A stretch of 64,000 nt of DNA from positions 1-64,000 of the forward strand of contig DAIMZO010000009.1 of NCBI GenBank assembly GCA_036733925.1, in the 5' to 3' direction. Numbering within the stretch: position 1 is the stretch's first letter; the number at the start of each line of letters is the position of its first letter. The notes below the pieces were generated by a model, which was not told the DNA's origin, searched no databases, and saw only the letters and a list, made by a program, of their open reading frames with translations. This stretch comes from UBA2897 sp036733925 (GTDB lineage: Bacteria; Bacillota; Negativicutes; Selenomonadales; Selenomonadaceae). Positions 43,165-51,439 of the stretch are shown in pieces. The translations under genes were made by a program, and so were the position numbers.

Positions 43165-43974
43165 TCAGAAAAAGCGTTCGCGGCGCCTTGCGGCGGCCCT
43201 CGCGGCCGCCTTTTCCTCCTCCTGATGCTTCTGCATCGTGAGGTAGTCAATCAGGATGCGCGAGATGACGTAGAGCGGCAGGCGCGAGGTCGCGTCGACG
43301 TTGCGGATCGAGACATGCTGATGCTTGAACCCGAAAATCGTGAGCTGCGCGATGCGCGCGAGCGGCACGGTCGGTGGCCCGCAGGTGATGCAGACAATGC
43401 GCGCGCCGAGCGACGCGGCGTTCTCCGCGGCCGTGACGAGCTCCTTGGTCGTGCCCGAGAGCGAGAAGATGATGACGAGCTCCTTGCGTTTGACATGCGT
43501 CATGACCTCGTTCATGATGGACGGGTCGGAATTCGGGAACACGTTGAACCCGAGCAGGTTGAGCTTCAGCGCGAACTCCTGCGCGACGTGCTCCGAGAGC
43601 CCGCGCGACAGCAGATAGATGCGGCTCGCCTCGCGGATTTCCTTGACGACCGACAGGATATCGTCAATCGAGAGCTGGTCGATCGTGTTCGAGACTTCGA
43701 GCAAGGATTTGTTGAAGATCTCGTTGACGTCGGTGTCATCCTTGCGCGTGTTTTCGGCCTGCTGCGCGAGCAGATAACGGAGCTCGGCAAAGCCCGAGAT
43801 GCCGCATTTCTTGATCGTCCGCGAGACCGTCGCCGGCGAGGAGTAGGTTGCGTCAGCAACGTCGCTTATAGACATGGACGCGATCTTATCCACATTCATA
43901 TTGATGAAGTTGATGACTTTCTTCTCGGTATCGGTCAGGTGCTCGTGAAAGTTGTGGTCGATTTTTATGAGCAT
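43165..43974 (-). CDS. RpiR/MurR-family transcriptional regulator
   Basis: About 269 residues. N-terminal RpiR HTH (residues 1-75: DTEKKVINFINMNVDKIASMSISDVADATYSSPATVSRTIKKCG) and a C-terminal SIS domain (about 110-250: IYLLSRGLSEHVAQEF, IIFSLSGTTKELVTAA) that senses phosphosugars. The C-terminal tail is very Arg- and Glu-rich. The ATG at 43974 is chosen behind GGGGGAA. It is divergent from lacA, with an operator-like site between them. A phosphosugar of the galactose-6-phosphate or tagatose-6-phosphate route is the likely effector. Confidence 0.88.
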   Translation of the reverse strand: MLIKIDHNFHEHLTDTEKKVINFINMNVDKIASMSISDVADATYSSPATVSRTIKKCGISGFAELRYLLAQQAENTRKDDTDVNEIFNKSLLEVSNTIDQLSIDDILSVVKEIREASRIYLLSRGLSEHVAQEFALKLNLLGFNVFPNSDPSIMNEVMTHVKRKELVIIFSLSGTTKELVTAAENAASLGARIVCITCGPPTVPLARIAQLTIFGFKHQHVSIRNVDATSRLPLYVISRILIDYLTMQKHQEEEKAAARAAARRRERFF

Positions 43975-44068
43975 CGGAATTCCCCCATATATACCCCTTT
44001 GCGCAGAAGTGCAAGGCACTTCCATTCCCAGCATTCAGTATAGCACAAAAAGCAGGATGGCGAAAATA

Positions 44069-44087
44069 CTTTCAAAACGTGAAAACA
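44069..44087. promoter_or_regulatory. Operator-like site 2 of the sugar region
   Basis: CTTTCAAAACGTGAAAACA; palindromic core TTTCA-AAACG-TGAAA. It matches site 1 (40515-40533) at 16 of 19 positions and has the same distance to the TATAAT of the lacA promoter (44107-44112). It lies between the divergent rpiR-type gene and lacA, so it could control both. Confidence 0.65.
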
Positions 44088-44106
44088 AAAGGATGGGAAC
44101 GTTTAC

Positions 44107-44112
44107 TATAAT
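44107..44112 (+). promoter_or_regulatory. -10 box of the lacAB-EIIA-GH1 operon
   Basis: Perfect TATAAT 63 bp before the lacA start, with the operator-like site covering the -35 position and no good -35 hexamer. Confidence 0.6.
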
Positions 44113-44175
44113 AAAAGCATAGAAAGCAAGGGGGGCGAAACCCCCGGTACCGAATATCGGGAAGGAGCAGATAAC

Positions 44176-44595
44176 ATGAAAGTTGCAATTGCGGCAAACG
44201 CAGATGGTGCAAAACTCAAGGACGCGGTAAAGGCGTACCTCACGGATAAAGGCTATGAAATGGTGGATATGTCCGATGACGACATCTTCACGGCGACGAT
44301 GAACGTCGTGAACTCGATCAAGGACGGCGGCATCACGCGCGGCATCGTCGTGGACGATTACGGCGTAGCGCCGTTCATGATCGCCTCGAAGAACCACGGC
44401 ATCGTCTGCGCGCCGACCTATGAGGACTACACCTCCTCGATGACGCGCCACCACAATGCGACGCAGATCATCGCGCTCGGCGCCAACATCACGGCCGAGA
44501 AGCTCTCGTGCCAGCTCGCGGAGAACTTCTGCAAGACGGAGTATGACGGCGGCCGCCATCAGATCCGCATCGACATGCTGAACCGCGAACTTTAA
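44176..44595 (+). CDS. lacA: Galactose-6-phosphate isomerase subunit LacA
   Basis: 139 residues of the RpiB/LacAB fold: MKVAIAANADGAKLKDAVKAYL at the start, a central GIVVDDYGVAPFMIA and the C-terminal ANITAEKLSCQLAENF. The catalytic Cys of RpiB is absent, as in LacA, which pairs with LacB to convert galactose 6-phosphate to tagatose 6-phosphate. AAGGAG precedes the ATG. lacB follows 49 bp later. Confidence 0.88.
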   Translation: MKVAIAANADGAKLKDAVKAYLTDKGYEMVDMSDDDIFTATMNVVNSIKDGGITRGIVVDDYGVAPFMIASKNHGIVCAPTYEDYTSSMTRHHNATQIIALGANITAEKLSCQLAENFCKTEYDGGRHQIRIDMLNREL

Positions 44596-44644
44596 TCGGG
44601 ATCGGAATCAGAATCATAGATCGCAAGAACGGAGGAAATCAATC

Positions 44645-45160
44645 ATGAAAATCGCAATTGGCTGCGACCATATTGTCACGGATATCAAAATCAAGGCGGC
44701 GGAGTTCCTGAAGAAGCAGGGTCATGAGGTCATCGACGTCGGCACCTATGACTTCATCCGCACGCATTACCCGATCTACGGCCGTAAGGTCGGCGTGCTC
44801 GTCGCGACGGGCAAGGTAGACCTCGGTGTCTGCATCTGCGGCACGGGCATCGGCATCAACAACGGCGCGCAGAAGGTCAAGGGCGTCCGCGCGGCATGCG
44901 TGACGGATGTGCAGACGGCAGTCGCCGCGAAAGAGCACCTGAACGCGAACGTCATTGGCTGCGGCGGCCGCGTCGTCGGCATCGGCACGATCGAGTACAT
45001 CCTTGACGCATTCCTGAAGGCGAGATACCAGCCGACGCCGGAGCGCGACGCCCTGATCGCGAAGATTGACAACATGATCCCGGACAACGACTGCATCACG
45101 AACGACCACATCTTCGACGAGTATCTCAAGAAATGGGATGAAGGATTCTACCACGACTGA
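44645..45160 (+). CDS. lacB: Galactose-6-phosphate isomerase subunit LacB
   Basis: 171 residues, standard LacB size. MKIAIGCDHIVTDIKIKAAEFL at the start, YGRKVGVLVATGKVDLGVCICGTGIGINNGAQKVKGVRAACV (family phosphate loop and active-site Cys), and the C-terminal extension TPERDALIAKID typical of LacB. With LacA it forms the heteromeric isomerase of the tagatose-6-phosphate pathway. Confidence 0.92.
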   Translation: MKIAIGCDHIVTDIKIKAAEFLKKQGHEVIDVGTYDFIRTHYPIYGRKVGVLVATGKVDLGVCICGTGIGINNGAQKVKGVRAACVTDVQTAVAAKEHLNANVIGCGGRVVGIGTIEYILDAFLKARYQPTPERDALIAKIDNMIPDNDCITNDHIFDEYLKKWDEGFYHD

Positions 45161-45226
45161 GTCGAATGAAGAAAGAGGCCGAAGGCAACGGGCCGGCGGC
45201 TTTGGATGAAAGGAAGGTAGGACATT

Positions 45227-45550
45227 ATGGCAATGAGCAAAGACGACATGGCGATGATCGCGATGGAGATCGTCGCGTACTCCGGCGATGCCCGGACGAA
45301 ATTCCTCGACGCGATGGACGCAATCGGGGAGAAGGATTTTGACAAGGCGGAGGCGCTGATCAAAGAGGGCGACGACCTAATCCTGAATGCGCACAACCAG
45401 CAGACGAGCCTGATCTCGAAGGAAGCCGCGGGCGAGACGATCGAGATCGGCTTCCTGACGGTGCATGCACAGGATCATCTGATGACGGCGATGCTGCTCT
45501 CCGATATGGACAAGCGCATGATCAAGATGGTGAAGAATCTGTCGAAATAA
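45227..45550 (+). CDS. PTS lactose/cellobiose-family EIIA component
   Basis: 107 residues, all-helical. The phosphorylatable His80 is in TVHAQDHLMTAML, the family signature. It receives phosphate from HPr and passes it to a lactose/cellobiose-type EIIB. It sits between lacB and the GH1 gene, as lacF does in lac operons, but no EIIBC of that family is in the window. It could serve a distant EIIBC. GGAAGG precedes the ATG. Confidence 0.9.
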   Translation: MAMSKDDMAMIAMEIVAYSGDARTKFLDAMDAIGEKDFDKAEALIKEGDDLILNAHNQQTSLISKEAAGETIEIGFLTVHAQDHLMTAMLLSDMDKRMIKMVKNLSK

Positions 45551-45571
45551 GGACGAGCGAGGAAGGATACC

Positions 45572-47002
45572 ATGGCAAAGAAGTTCCCGGAAGGGTTTAT
45601 TTTCGGCGGCGCGACGGCGGCCTATCAGGTCGAGGGCGCGACGAAAGAGGACGGGCGCGGCCCATGCGTCTGGGATGAGGACATGAATAGGCCCGGTTCG
45701 CGGTTCAATGCGGATCCCGCGAGCGATTTCTATCATCAGTACAAGAAGGATCTGCAGCTCTCGCATGACTTCGGGGTCAATGGTATCCGCATCTCGATTT
45801 CGTGGACGCGCATCCTGCCGGAGGGCGAGGGCAAGGTCAACCAGGCTGGCATCGACTACTACAACGACCTGATCAATGCGTGCATCGCGCAGGGCGTCGA
45901 GCCATTCGTGACGTTGCACCATTTCGACACGCCATTGCCGTATTTCCATGCGGGGCATTGGCTGAACCGCGACATCATCGACAAGTTCGTCGCCTATGCG
46001 AAGATCTGCTTCGAAGCGTTCGGCGACCGCGTCAAGAAATGGGCGACGTTCAACGAGCCGTGGTCGATTGCGCAGAACGGCTACATCGCCGGGAACTTCC
46101 CGCCGCATGAGAAATTCCAGATTGTCAAGGCCATCCAGATTGAGCACAACCTGATGGTCGCGCACGCGCGCGCCCTGCACCTCTACAAGACGATGCACCT
46201 GCCGGGCGAGATTGGCATCGTGCATACGCTCGAGGGCAAAGTGCCGATCTCTTCGAAGCCCGAGGACGTGCATGCGCGTGACCTCGACGACGCGATCTCG
46301 AACCGCTTCATGCTCGACGCGTGCTTCCTCGGCAAGTACTCCGATACGACGAAGAAGCTGATCGGCGAGATCCTCGAGAAGAACGGCGGCAAGCTCGAGA
46401 CGGAGCCGTCCGACTTCGACGATTTCGCGAAGGCCGCGAAGGAGATCGACTTCCTCGGCATGAACTACTACTCCTCGCATTTCCTGCAGGCGTGGGACGG
46501 CGAGAGCAAGGTCTTCAACAACTCGACCGGCGAGAAGGGCACGAGCGTGTTCGCGCTGAAAGGTATCGGCGCGCGCGTCACGAACCCCGAGGTGCCGACG
46601 ACGGATTGGGACTGGCCGATCTACCCGAAAGGCATGCACGACCAGCTCGTCCGCATCGCGCACGACTATCCGAACTACAAGAAGATCTACATCTCCGAGA
46701 ACGGCATGGGCTACAAAGACGATTTCGAGGACGGCAAGATCGACGATACGCCGCGCATCGAATACGTCACCAAGCATCTCGAGGCCATCCTGCAGGCCAT
46801 CGACGAGGGCGTCAACGTACAGGGCTACTACATCTGGAGCCTCATGGACGTGCTCTCGTGGTCGAACGGCTACAACAAGCGCTACGGCCTGTTCTACGTC
46901 GACTACAAGACACAGAAACGCTACCCGAAAAAGAGCGCCTGCTGGTACAAGCTCATGGCCGAGCGCGGCGAGATCCCGCCGGTCTCCGATGTAGAGTATT
47001 GA
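45572..47002 (+). CDS. GH1 6-phospho-beta-galactosidase/glucosidase
   Basis: 476 residues. Acid/base Glu162 in ATFNEP and nucleophile Glu in YISENGMG are intact. The 6-phosphate site SWSNGYNKRYG has Ser, Lys (+7) and Tyr (+9) as in LacG. The Trp after that Ser is, as I recall, a mark of galactosidase rather than glucosidase forms. With lacA, lacB and EIIA upstream it most likely splits lactose-6-phosphate or a related phospho-galactoside. Last gene of the operon, before a terminator. A dual 6-phospho-beta-glucosidase activity is possible. Confidence 0.88.
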   Translation: MAKKFPEGFIFGGATAAYQVEGATKEDGRGPCVWDEDMNRPGSRFNADPASDFYHQYKKDLQLSHDFGVNGIRISISWTRILPEGEGKVNQAGIDYYNDLINACIAQGVEPFVTLHHFDTPLPYFHAGHWLNRDIIDKFVAYAKICFEAFGDRVKKWATFNEPWSIAQNGYIAGNFPPHEKFQIVKAIQIEHNLMVAHARALHLYKTMHLPGEIGIVHTLEGKVPISSKPEDVHARDLDDAISNRFMLDACFLGKYSDTTKKLIGEILEKNGGKLETEPSDFDDFAKAAKEIDFLGMNYYSSHFLQAWDGESKVFNNSTGEKGTSVFALKGIGARVTNPEVPTTDWDWPIYPKGMHDQLVRIAHDYPNYKKIYISENGMGYKDDFEDGKIDDTPRIEYVTKHLEAILQAIDEGVNVQGYYIWSLMDVLSWSNGYNKRYGLFYVDYKTQKRYPKKSACWYKLMAERGEIPPVSDVEY

Positions 47003-47017
47003 TTTTATCGGGCCAAA

Positions 47018-47046
47018 AGTCTTCCCTTAGACGGGAAGGCTTTTTT
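47018..47046 (+). terminator. Terminator of the lacAB operon
   Basis: Stem GTCTTCCC/GGGAAGGC (47019-47026 with 47033-47040) with one T-G pair and six Ts. Confidence 0.88.
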
Positions 47047-47073
47047 GCGTTTCTGGGTTCCGTTTGCTATAAT
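47045..47073 (+). promoter_or_regulatory. Sigma-A promoter of the LevR-like gene
   Basis: TTGCGT (47045-47050), 17-bp spacer and perfect TATAAT (47068-47073). The -35 begins in the T run of the preceding terminator. Confidence 0.7.
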
Positions 47074-47108
47074 CAAAGCAGGAAAGTGTATCGACTGGAG
47101 GGAGTGTA

Positions 47109-49898
47109 TTGAAACGCAAAGAGCGTATCTTTTCGTACCTGCGGGAGCAGTCGGAGAAGCTGAAGCAGGAGGATCTGCAGGGGGAGCCGGGCTTTGATGC
47201 GCAGCAGATTGCGGAGGAGCTGGATTTCCTGCGCAACAATGTCTCGAAGGATCTCAATGAGCTGAACCGCGAGGGCCGCGTCGTGAAGTTCGGCGGGCGT
47301 CCTGTGCGTTATATCGAGCGCGTGGCGCTCGAGAACCTGTTCGGCATGACGATCGCGGAGCCGCTGCAGTTCCAGAGCCTCGATGACTGCCTCGCGAAGA
47401 TCGGCCTCGATAAGCCGAAGCCGAAGGATCCGTTCTCGCAGCTCATCGGCTATGACCGGAGCCTCGAGCGGCAGGTCGAGCAGGGCAAGGCCGCGATCCT
47501 CTACCCGCCGGACGGCCTGCACACGCTGATCGTCGGGCAGACCGGCGTTGGCAAGACCCTGTTCGCGCATCTGATGTACGAGTACGGCCGCAGCATGGGG
47601 AAGTTCGGCGAGGACGCGCCTTTCGTGACGTTCAACTGCGCGGACTACTACCACAATCCGCAGCTCCTGCTCTCGCATATCTTCGGCCATATCAAGGGTG
47701 CGTTCACCGGCGCGGACAGCGCGCGCGCCGGTCTCGTCGAGGAGGCGGACGGCGGCGTATTGTTCCTCGATGAGATCCATCGGCTGCCGCCGGAGGGGCA
47801 GGAGATGATCTTCTACTTCATGGACACGGGGACGTACAGCCGGCTCGGCGAAACCGCCCGCAGCCGCAAGGCGAAGGTGCTGATCATCGGCGCGACGACG
47901 GAGGATCCGGCCTCGGCGCTGACGAAGACGTTCGTGCGCCGCATCCCGAACATCGTGAAGATCCCGCCGCTCGAGAAGCGCTCGATGGAGGAGAAGCTCG
48001 ATCTGCTGCGGCTGCTGTTGACGGATGAGGCGCAGCGCGTGAAAAAGCCGATCCGCGTCAGCGTCGAGGCCATCAAGGCGCTCGTCGGCAGCATCGGCGG
48101 CGGCAACGTCGGCCAGCTGAAATCGAACATCAAGCTGCTCTGCGCGCAGGCTTTCCTGAGCAGCATCGACAACCCGGACTACATGGAGATCGACTTCCGC
48201 ATGCTGCCGCCGAACATCCGCAGCGGCCTGTTGACCCTCTCCGCGAATCGCAAGGAGCTCTCGGAGGTCACGCATCTCGTGCCGGATACGCTCGTCATCA
48301 CGCCGGGTGGTCACCGCATGCTCCCGGGCGAGGAGGGGAAGAAGGAGTCGTTCAACCTCTACCAGATGGTCGGCGACAAGGTGCGCATCCTGAAAGGCGA
48401 GGGCATCCACGATGACCTGATCAAGCAGATCGTCGCGTCGGATGTCAACGTCTATGTCAAGGAACTCTACAATAAAAAGAACTCCGCGACGATGTCGACG
48501 CGCGAGCGCCTGCTGAAGATCGTCGACCCGTCGCTCGTCGATTTCGCCGAGCAGATCTCGCTGCTCGTGCAGAAACGCATGAACTGCGGCTACTCTGACC
48601 GCTTCCTCTACGCGTTCAGCCTGCACCTCTCGGCCTTCCTGAAGCGCGCGAAGGCCGGCGAGGTTGTGCCGTACACGGAGATTGAGGGCGGCGTCTCGGA
48701 GAATCCGGTCTACCGGAAGCTCGCCGAGGAGATCGCGGCCCATATCGCGGCGCACTATCATATCGAGATGCCGACGGTCGAGATGGAGTACATCGCGCTG
48801 CTCCTCGAGTCCGTCCGCGATGACGCGCTCGATGAGAAGGTCGTGATCCTCGTGACGGCGCACGGCGGGCATACGGCGTCCGATATGGTCGATGTCGTGC
48901 AGAAGCTGTTCGGCACGGCGGATGCGAACCTCGTCGCGATGGATATGCCGCTCGATGTCAGCCCGCAGGACACGCTCGAGAAGATGGTCGTGCAGCTCCG
49001 GCCGATGAACCCGACGCGCGGCGTGCTGATCCTCGCGGACATGGGCTCGCTCTGCAACGTCGGCACGATCCTCTCGGAGCGGCTCGGCGTGCCGGCCCGC
49101 ACGCTCGACATGGTTTCGACGCCGCTGATTCTCGAAGCGGCCCGCAAGGCGGATCTCGCCGGCATGGATCTTGACAGCCTCTACGAGTCTCTGCGGAACT
49201 TCCGCGGCTATGAGTCCGTCGACGCGGCCGCGGAGAAAAGCCAGAAGCCGCTCGCCATCGTCACCATCTGTTCGACGGGGCAGGGCGCGGCAGTCAAGCT
49301 CGAGCACATGGTCGAGGAGATCCTGCGCCATGCCGGAAAGGCGATGAAGGTACTGCCCGTCGGCCTTGTACACCTCGAGCAGCATCTCGACGAGATTGCG
49401 GAGGAATACCATATCGTCGCGGCGGTCGGCATGAAGAAGCCGAAGCGCGAGATCCCGTTCATTCCGCTCGAGCAGCTCATCGATGGCTCGGGCGAGCAGA
49501 TCCTGCTCGAGATCCTGCACGCGGAGCGCAGCGAGGCGGCCGGCGGACAGGAATACGGTGATGCGGTCGTCGTGACGCTCGCGCGCGAATCGCTCGACAA
49601 ATTCCTGACGTATCTGAATCCGGCGAAGATCCTGAAATCCCTGCTGGCCTTCGACCAGACCGTCGAGAGCGAGCTCGGCCTGCATCTGTCGAACCCGCTG
49701 CGGCTGCGCCTGATCGTGCACTGCGGCTGCGCGCTCGAGCGCGTCGTGACGCACAGCCCGCTCGTCTACCGCGATGACAAGAGCCAGACCGACCCGCGGA
49801 AGATCCGGGCGCTCCAGAAGGCGGCCAAGGTATTCCGCAACGCATTGAAGCTCGAGTTCCCCGAGGATGAGTTCTACTTCATGGCGGAAATGCTCTAA
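47109..49898 (+). CDS. levR: LevR/ManR-type sigma-54 activator with PRD and PTS domains
   Basis: 929 residues. N-terminal HTH (1-65), AAA+ domain with Walker A GQTGVGKT at 143-150, intact sigma-54 contact motif GAFTGA at 197-202 and GGVLFLDEIH, then PRD1 (His in FSLHLSAFL), an EIIA-Man-like domain (VTAHGGHTASDM), an EIIB-like segment and PRD2 (His in LIVHCGCALERV). Such proteins are switched by HPr- and EIIB-mediated phosphorylation and activate mannose-family PTS operons. It lies just upstream of such an operon with a sigma-54 promoter. Starts at TTG behind GGAGGGAG. Confidence 0.95.
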   Translation: MKRKERIFSYLREQSEKLKQEDLQGEPGFDAQQIAEELDFLRNNVSKDLNELNREGRVVKFGGRPVRYIERVALENLFGMTIAEPLQFQSLDDCLAKIGLDKPKPKDPFSQLIGYDRSLERQVEQGKAAILYPPDGLHTLIVGQTGVGKTLFAHLMYEYGRSMGKFGEDAPFVTFNCADYYHNPQLLLSHIFGHIKGAFTGADSARAGLVEEADGGVLFLDEIHRLPPEGQEMIFYFMDTGTYSRLGETARSRKAKVLIIGATTEDPASALTKTFVRRIPNIVKIPPLEKRSMEEKLDLLRLLLTDEAQRVKKPIRVSVEAIKALVGSIGGGNVGQLKSNIKLLCAQAFLSSIDNPDYMEIDFRMLPPNIRSGLLTLSANRKELSEVTHLVPDTLVITPGGHRMLPGEEGKKESFNLYQMVGDKVRILKGEGIHDDLIKQIVASDVNVYVKELYNKKNSATMSTRERLLKIVDPSLVDFAEQISLLVQKRMNCGYSDRFLYAFSLHLSAFLKRAKAGEVVPYTEIEGGVSENPVYRKLAEEIAAHIAAHYHIEMPTVEMEYIALLLESVRDDALDEKVVILVTAHGGHTASDMVDVVQKLFGTADANLVAMDMPLDVSPQDTLEKMVVQLRPMNPTRGVLILADMGSLCNVGTILSERLGVPARTLDMVSTPLILEAARKADLAGMDLDSLYESLRNFRGYESVDAAAEKSQKPLAIVTICSTGQGAAVKLEHMVEEILRHAGKAMKVLPVGLVHLEQHLDEIAEEYHIVAAVGMKKPKREIPFIPLEQLIDGSGEQILLEILHAERSEAAGGQEYGDAVVVTLARESLDKFLTYLNPAKILKSLLAFDQTVESELGLHLSNPLRLRLIVHCGCALERVVTHSPLVYRDDKSQTDPRKIRALQKAAKVFRNALKLEFPEDEFYFMAEML

Positions 49899-49979
49899 TC
49901 GGGCAGAAAACCTTTTCTTCGTTTTTTTCGTCAACAAATAGAAAAATTTCAGTATTTATAGGAAAAAATAAAGATACAG

Positions 49980-50016
49980 TACACAACAGCGTATCGGCGC
50001 AGTTGTGTATTTTTTT
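49980..50016 (+). terminator. Terminator of the LevR-like gene
   Basis: Stem TACACAAC-A-GCG with CGC-A-GTTGTGTA (one A-A mismatch), loop of six, then seven Ts. Confidence 0.8.
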
Positions 50017-50049
50017 GCAAGACTCAAAATAGTGTATCAAAACCGATAT

Positions 50050-50111
50050 NNNNNNNNNNNNNNNNNNNNNNNNNNNNNNNNNNNNNNNNNNNNNNNNNNN
50101 NNNNNNNNNNN
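50050..50111. other. Assembly gap (run of Ns) in the regulatory region
   Basis: 62 unknown bases lie between the levR terminator and the sigma-54 promoter. The 452 bp between levR and the EIIA gene hold no gene; they are strongly AT-rich and contain the terminator, two similar repeats flanking the gap, the gap itself and the promoter. The true gap length is not known. Confidence 0.95.
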
Positions 50112-50224
50112 AAAAAATAGGAATGAGTATTAAAAAGGCTCAAAATCGTATTATCTTGCGAAAAAAGACGCGAAAAAACGACGAATTCACGGAATTCAAG
50201 CGGAAGGAGAAAAAATACACAAAG

Positions 50225-50241
50225 TTGGCACGCTGTCTGCA
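50225..50241 (+). promoter_or_regulatory. Sigma-54 (-24/-12) promoter of the mannose-family PTS operon
   Basis: TTGGCACGCTGTCTGCA keeps TGGCAC at -24 and TGC at -12 with the required GG-N10-GC spacing (GG 50227-50228, GC 50239-50240). It lies 110 bp upstream of the EIIA start and directly downstream of a LevR gene carrying GAFTGA. The transcript should start near 50252. Confidence 0.9.
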
Positions 50242-50350
50242 TATATAAATAGGCGGGAATGAAAAAGAGGTTATTCGCGAGACAATGAAAAAAATCGCGA
50301 AAGACTATACAATGCCATGGAAAAGACATGGGGAAATAGGAGGTTACGCG

Positions 50351-50779
50351 ATGTTTGCAATTATCGTTGGTACACATGGCCGTTTCTCGGAGGAGCTCGT
50401 GAAGTCCTGCGAGATGATCTGCGGCGAACAGAAGAACGTCCGCGCCGTCACGCTCGTTCCGGGCGAGGGCCCGGACGACGTCGTCGAGAAATACAAGAAG
50501 GCAATCGGGGAACTCGACAGCTCGGGCGGCGTGCTTTTCCTGAACGACCTGTTCGGGGGCAGCCCGTACAACGCAGCGTGCCGTCTCGTCATCGAGAACG
50601 AGAACTACGGCATCGTGACCGGCGTCAACCTGCCGATGCTCATCGAGATGTGCTCGGCGCAGATGATGGATGACGGTTCCGATATCCACGCTTTGATGGA
50701 CAAAGCCGTCGAGGCCGGCAAGAACGGCACGCAGACGTTCCATGCAAGCCAGATCGAGGACGATGACGACGACCTGTAA
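50351..50779 (+). CDS. PTS mannose-family EIIA component
   Basis: About 142 residues. MFAIIVGTHGRFSEELVKS gives the phospho-accepting His9, and FLNDLFGGSPYNAA is the second conserved block. It takes phosphate from HPr and gives it to the separate EIIB. The ATG at 50351 is chosen with AGGAGG seven bases upstream. The C-terminus ends in an unusual acidic tail (IEDDDDDL). First gene of the operon behind the sigma-54 promoter. Confidence 0.94.
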   Translation: MFAIIVGTHGRFSEELVKSCEMICGEQKNVRAVTLVPGEGPDDVVEKYKKAIGELDSSGGVLFLNDLFGGSPYNAACRLVIENENYGIVTGVNLPMLIEMCSAQMMDDGSDIHALMDKAVEAGKNGTQTFHASQIEDDDDDL

Positions 50780-50847
50780 GCGGCAGAGCCGGAGCAGGGC
50801 ATCGTGAAGACAAGATTTTCTAGGGAAACTTTTTGGGAGGTAATCTT

Positions 50848-51339
50848 ATGAACATTGTGTTAGCACGTATTGATGACCGTCTGATCCATGGGCAGGTCGC
50901 TACGGTATGGTCGAAGGCGACGAACTGCCAGCGCATCATCGTCTGCGACGACGAGGTCGCGAACGACAAGATCCGCGCGACGCTGCTGAAGCAGGTCGCA
51001 CCGGCCGGCATCAAGAGCCACGTCGTGAGTCTCGAAAAGGCCGTCCGCGTCTACAACAACCCGAAATACGAGAACGACCGCTGCCTGCTGCTGTTCACGA
51101 AGCCGGCGAGCGTGCTCTACCTCGTCGAGCACGGCGTCGACATCAAGAGCGTCAACATCGGCGGCATGAGCTTCCACGAGGGCAAGAAGCAGGTCACGAG
51201 CGCGGTATCCGTCGACGATGAAGACATCGATGCGTTCAAGAAGCTCAATGAGAAGGGCATTGAGCTCGAGATCCGCAAGGTTGACAGCGACAAGAAAGTC
51301 ATGATGATGGACGTCCTGCACGAGAAGCTCGGCATCTGA
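50848..51339 (+). CDS. PTS mannose-family EIIB component
   Basis: About 163 residues. NIVLARIDDRLIHGQVATVW carries the active His14. The fold is the mannose/sorbose EIIB. It accepts phosphate from EIIA and phosphorylates the incoming sugar at EIIC-EIID; it can also signal to the LevR PRDs. The ATG at 50848 follows GGGAGG. Encoded separately from EIIA, unlike E. coli ManX where they are fused. Confidence 0.94.
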   Translation: MNIVLARIDDRLIHGQVATVWSKATNCQRIIVCDDEVANDKIRATLLKQVAPAGIKSHVVSLEKAVRVYNNPKYENDRCLLLFTKPASVLYLVEHGVDIKSVNIGGMSFHEGKKQVTSAVSVDDEDIDAFKKLNEKGIELEIRKVDSDKKVMMMDVLHEKLGI

Positions 51340-51439
51340 TCCATCCATAAAAGGGAATAACCGTCTTTTGCCGCAGTTTGCGGCGGAGGGTTAGGAAAAA
51401 TAACATATATTTCATAGGATTCATTGGAGGGGAAAAGAC

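Noticed and set aside
43120..44043. 307-codon plus-strand frame opposite the RpiR gene
   Set aside because: Beyond its first 25 codons it is an Arg/Asp-rich shadow. The start alone is kept as a low-interest observation.
47073..49937. 954-codon minus-strand open frame opposite the LevR-like gene
   Set aside because: Covers the whole real gene antisense; composition is that of a codon-bias shadow.
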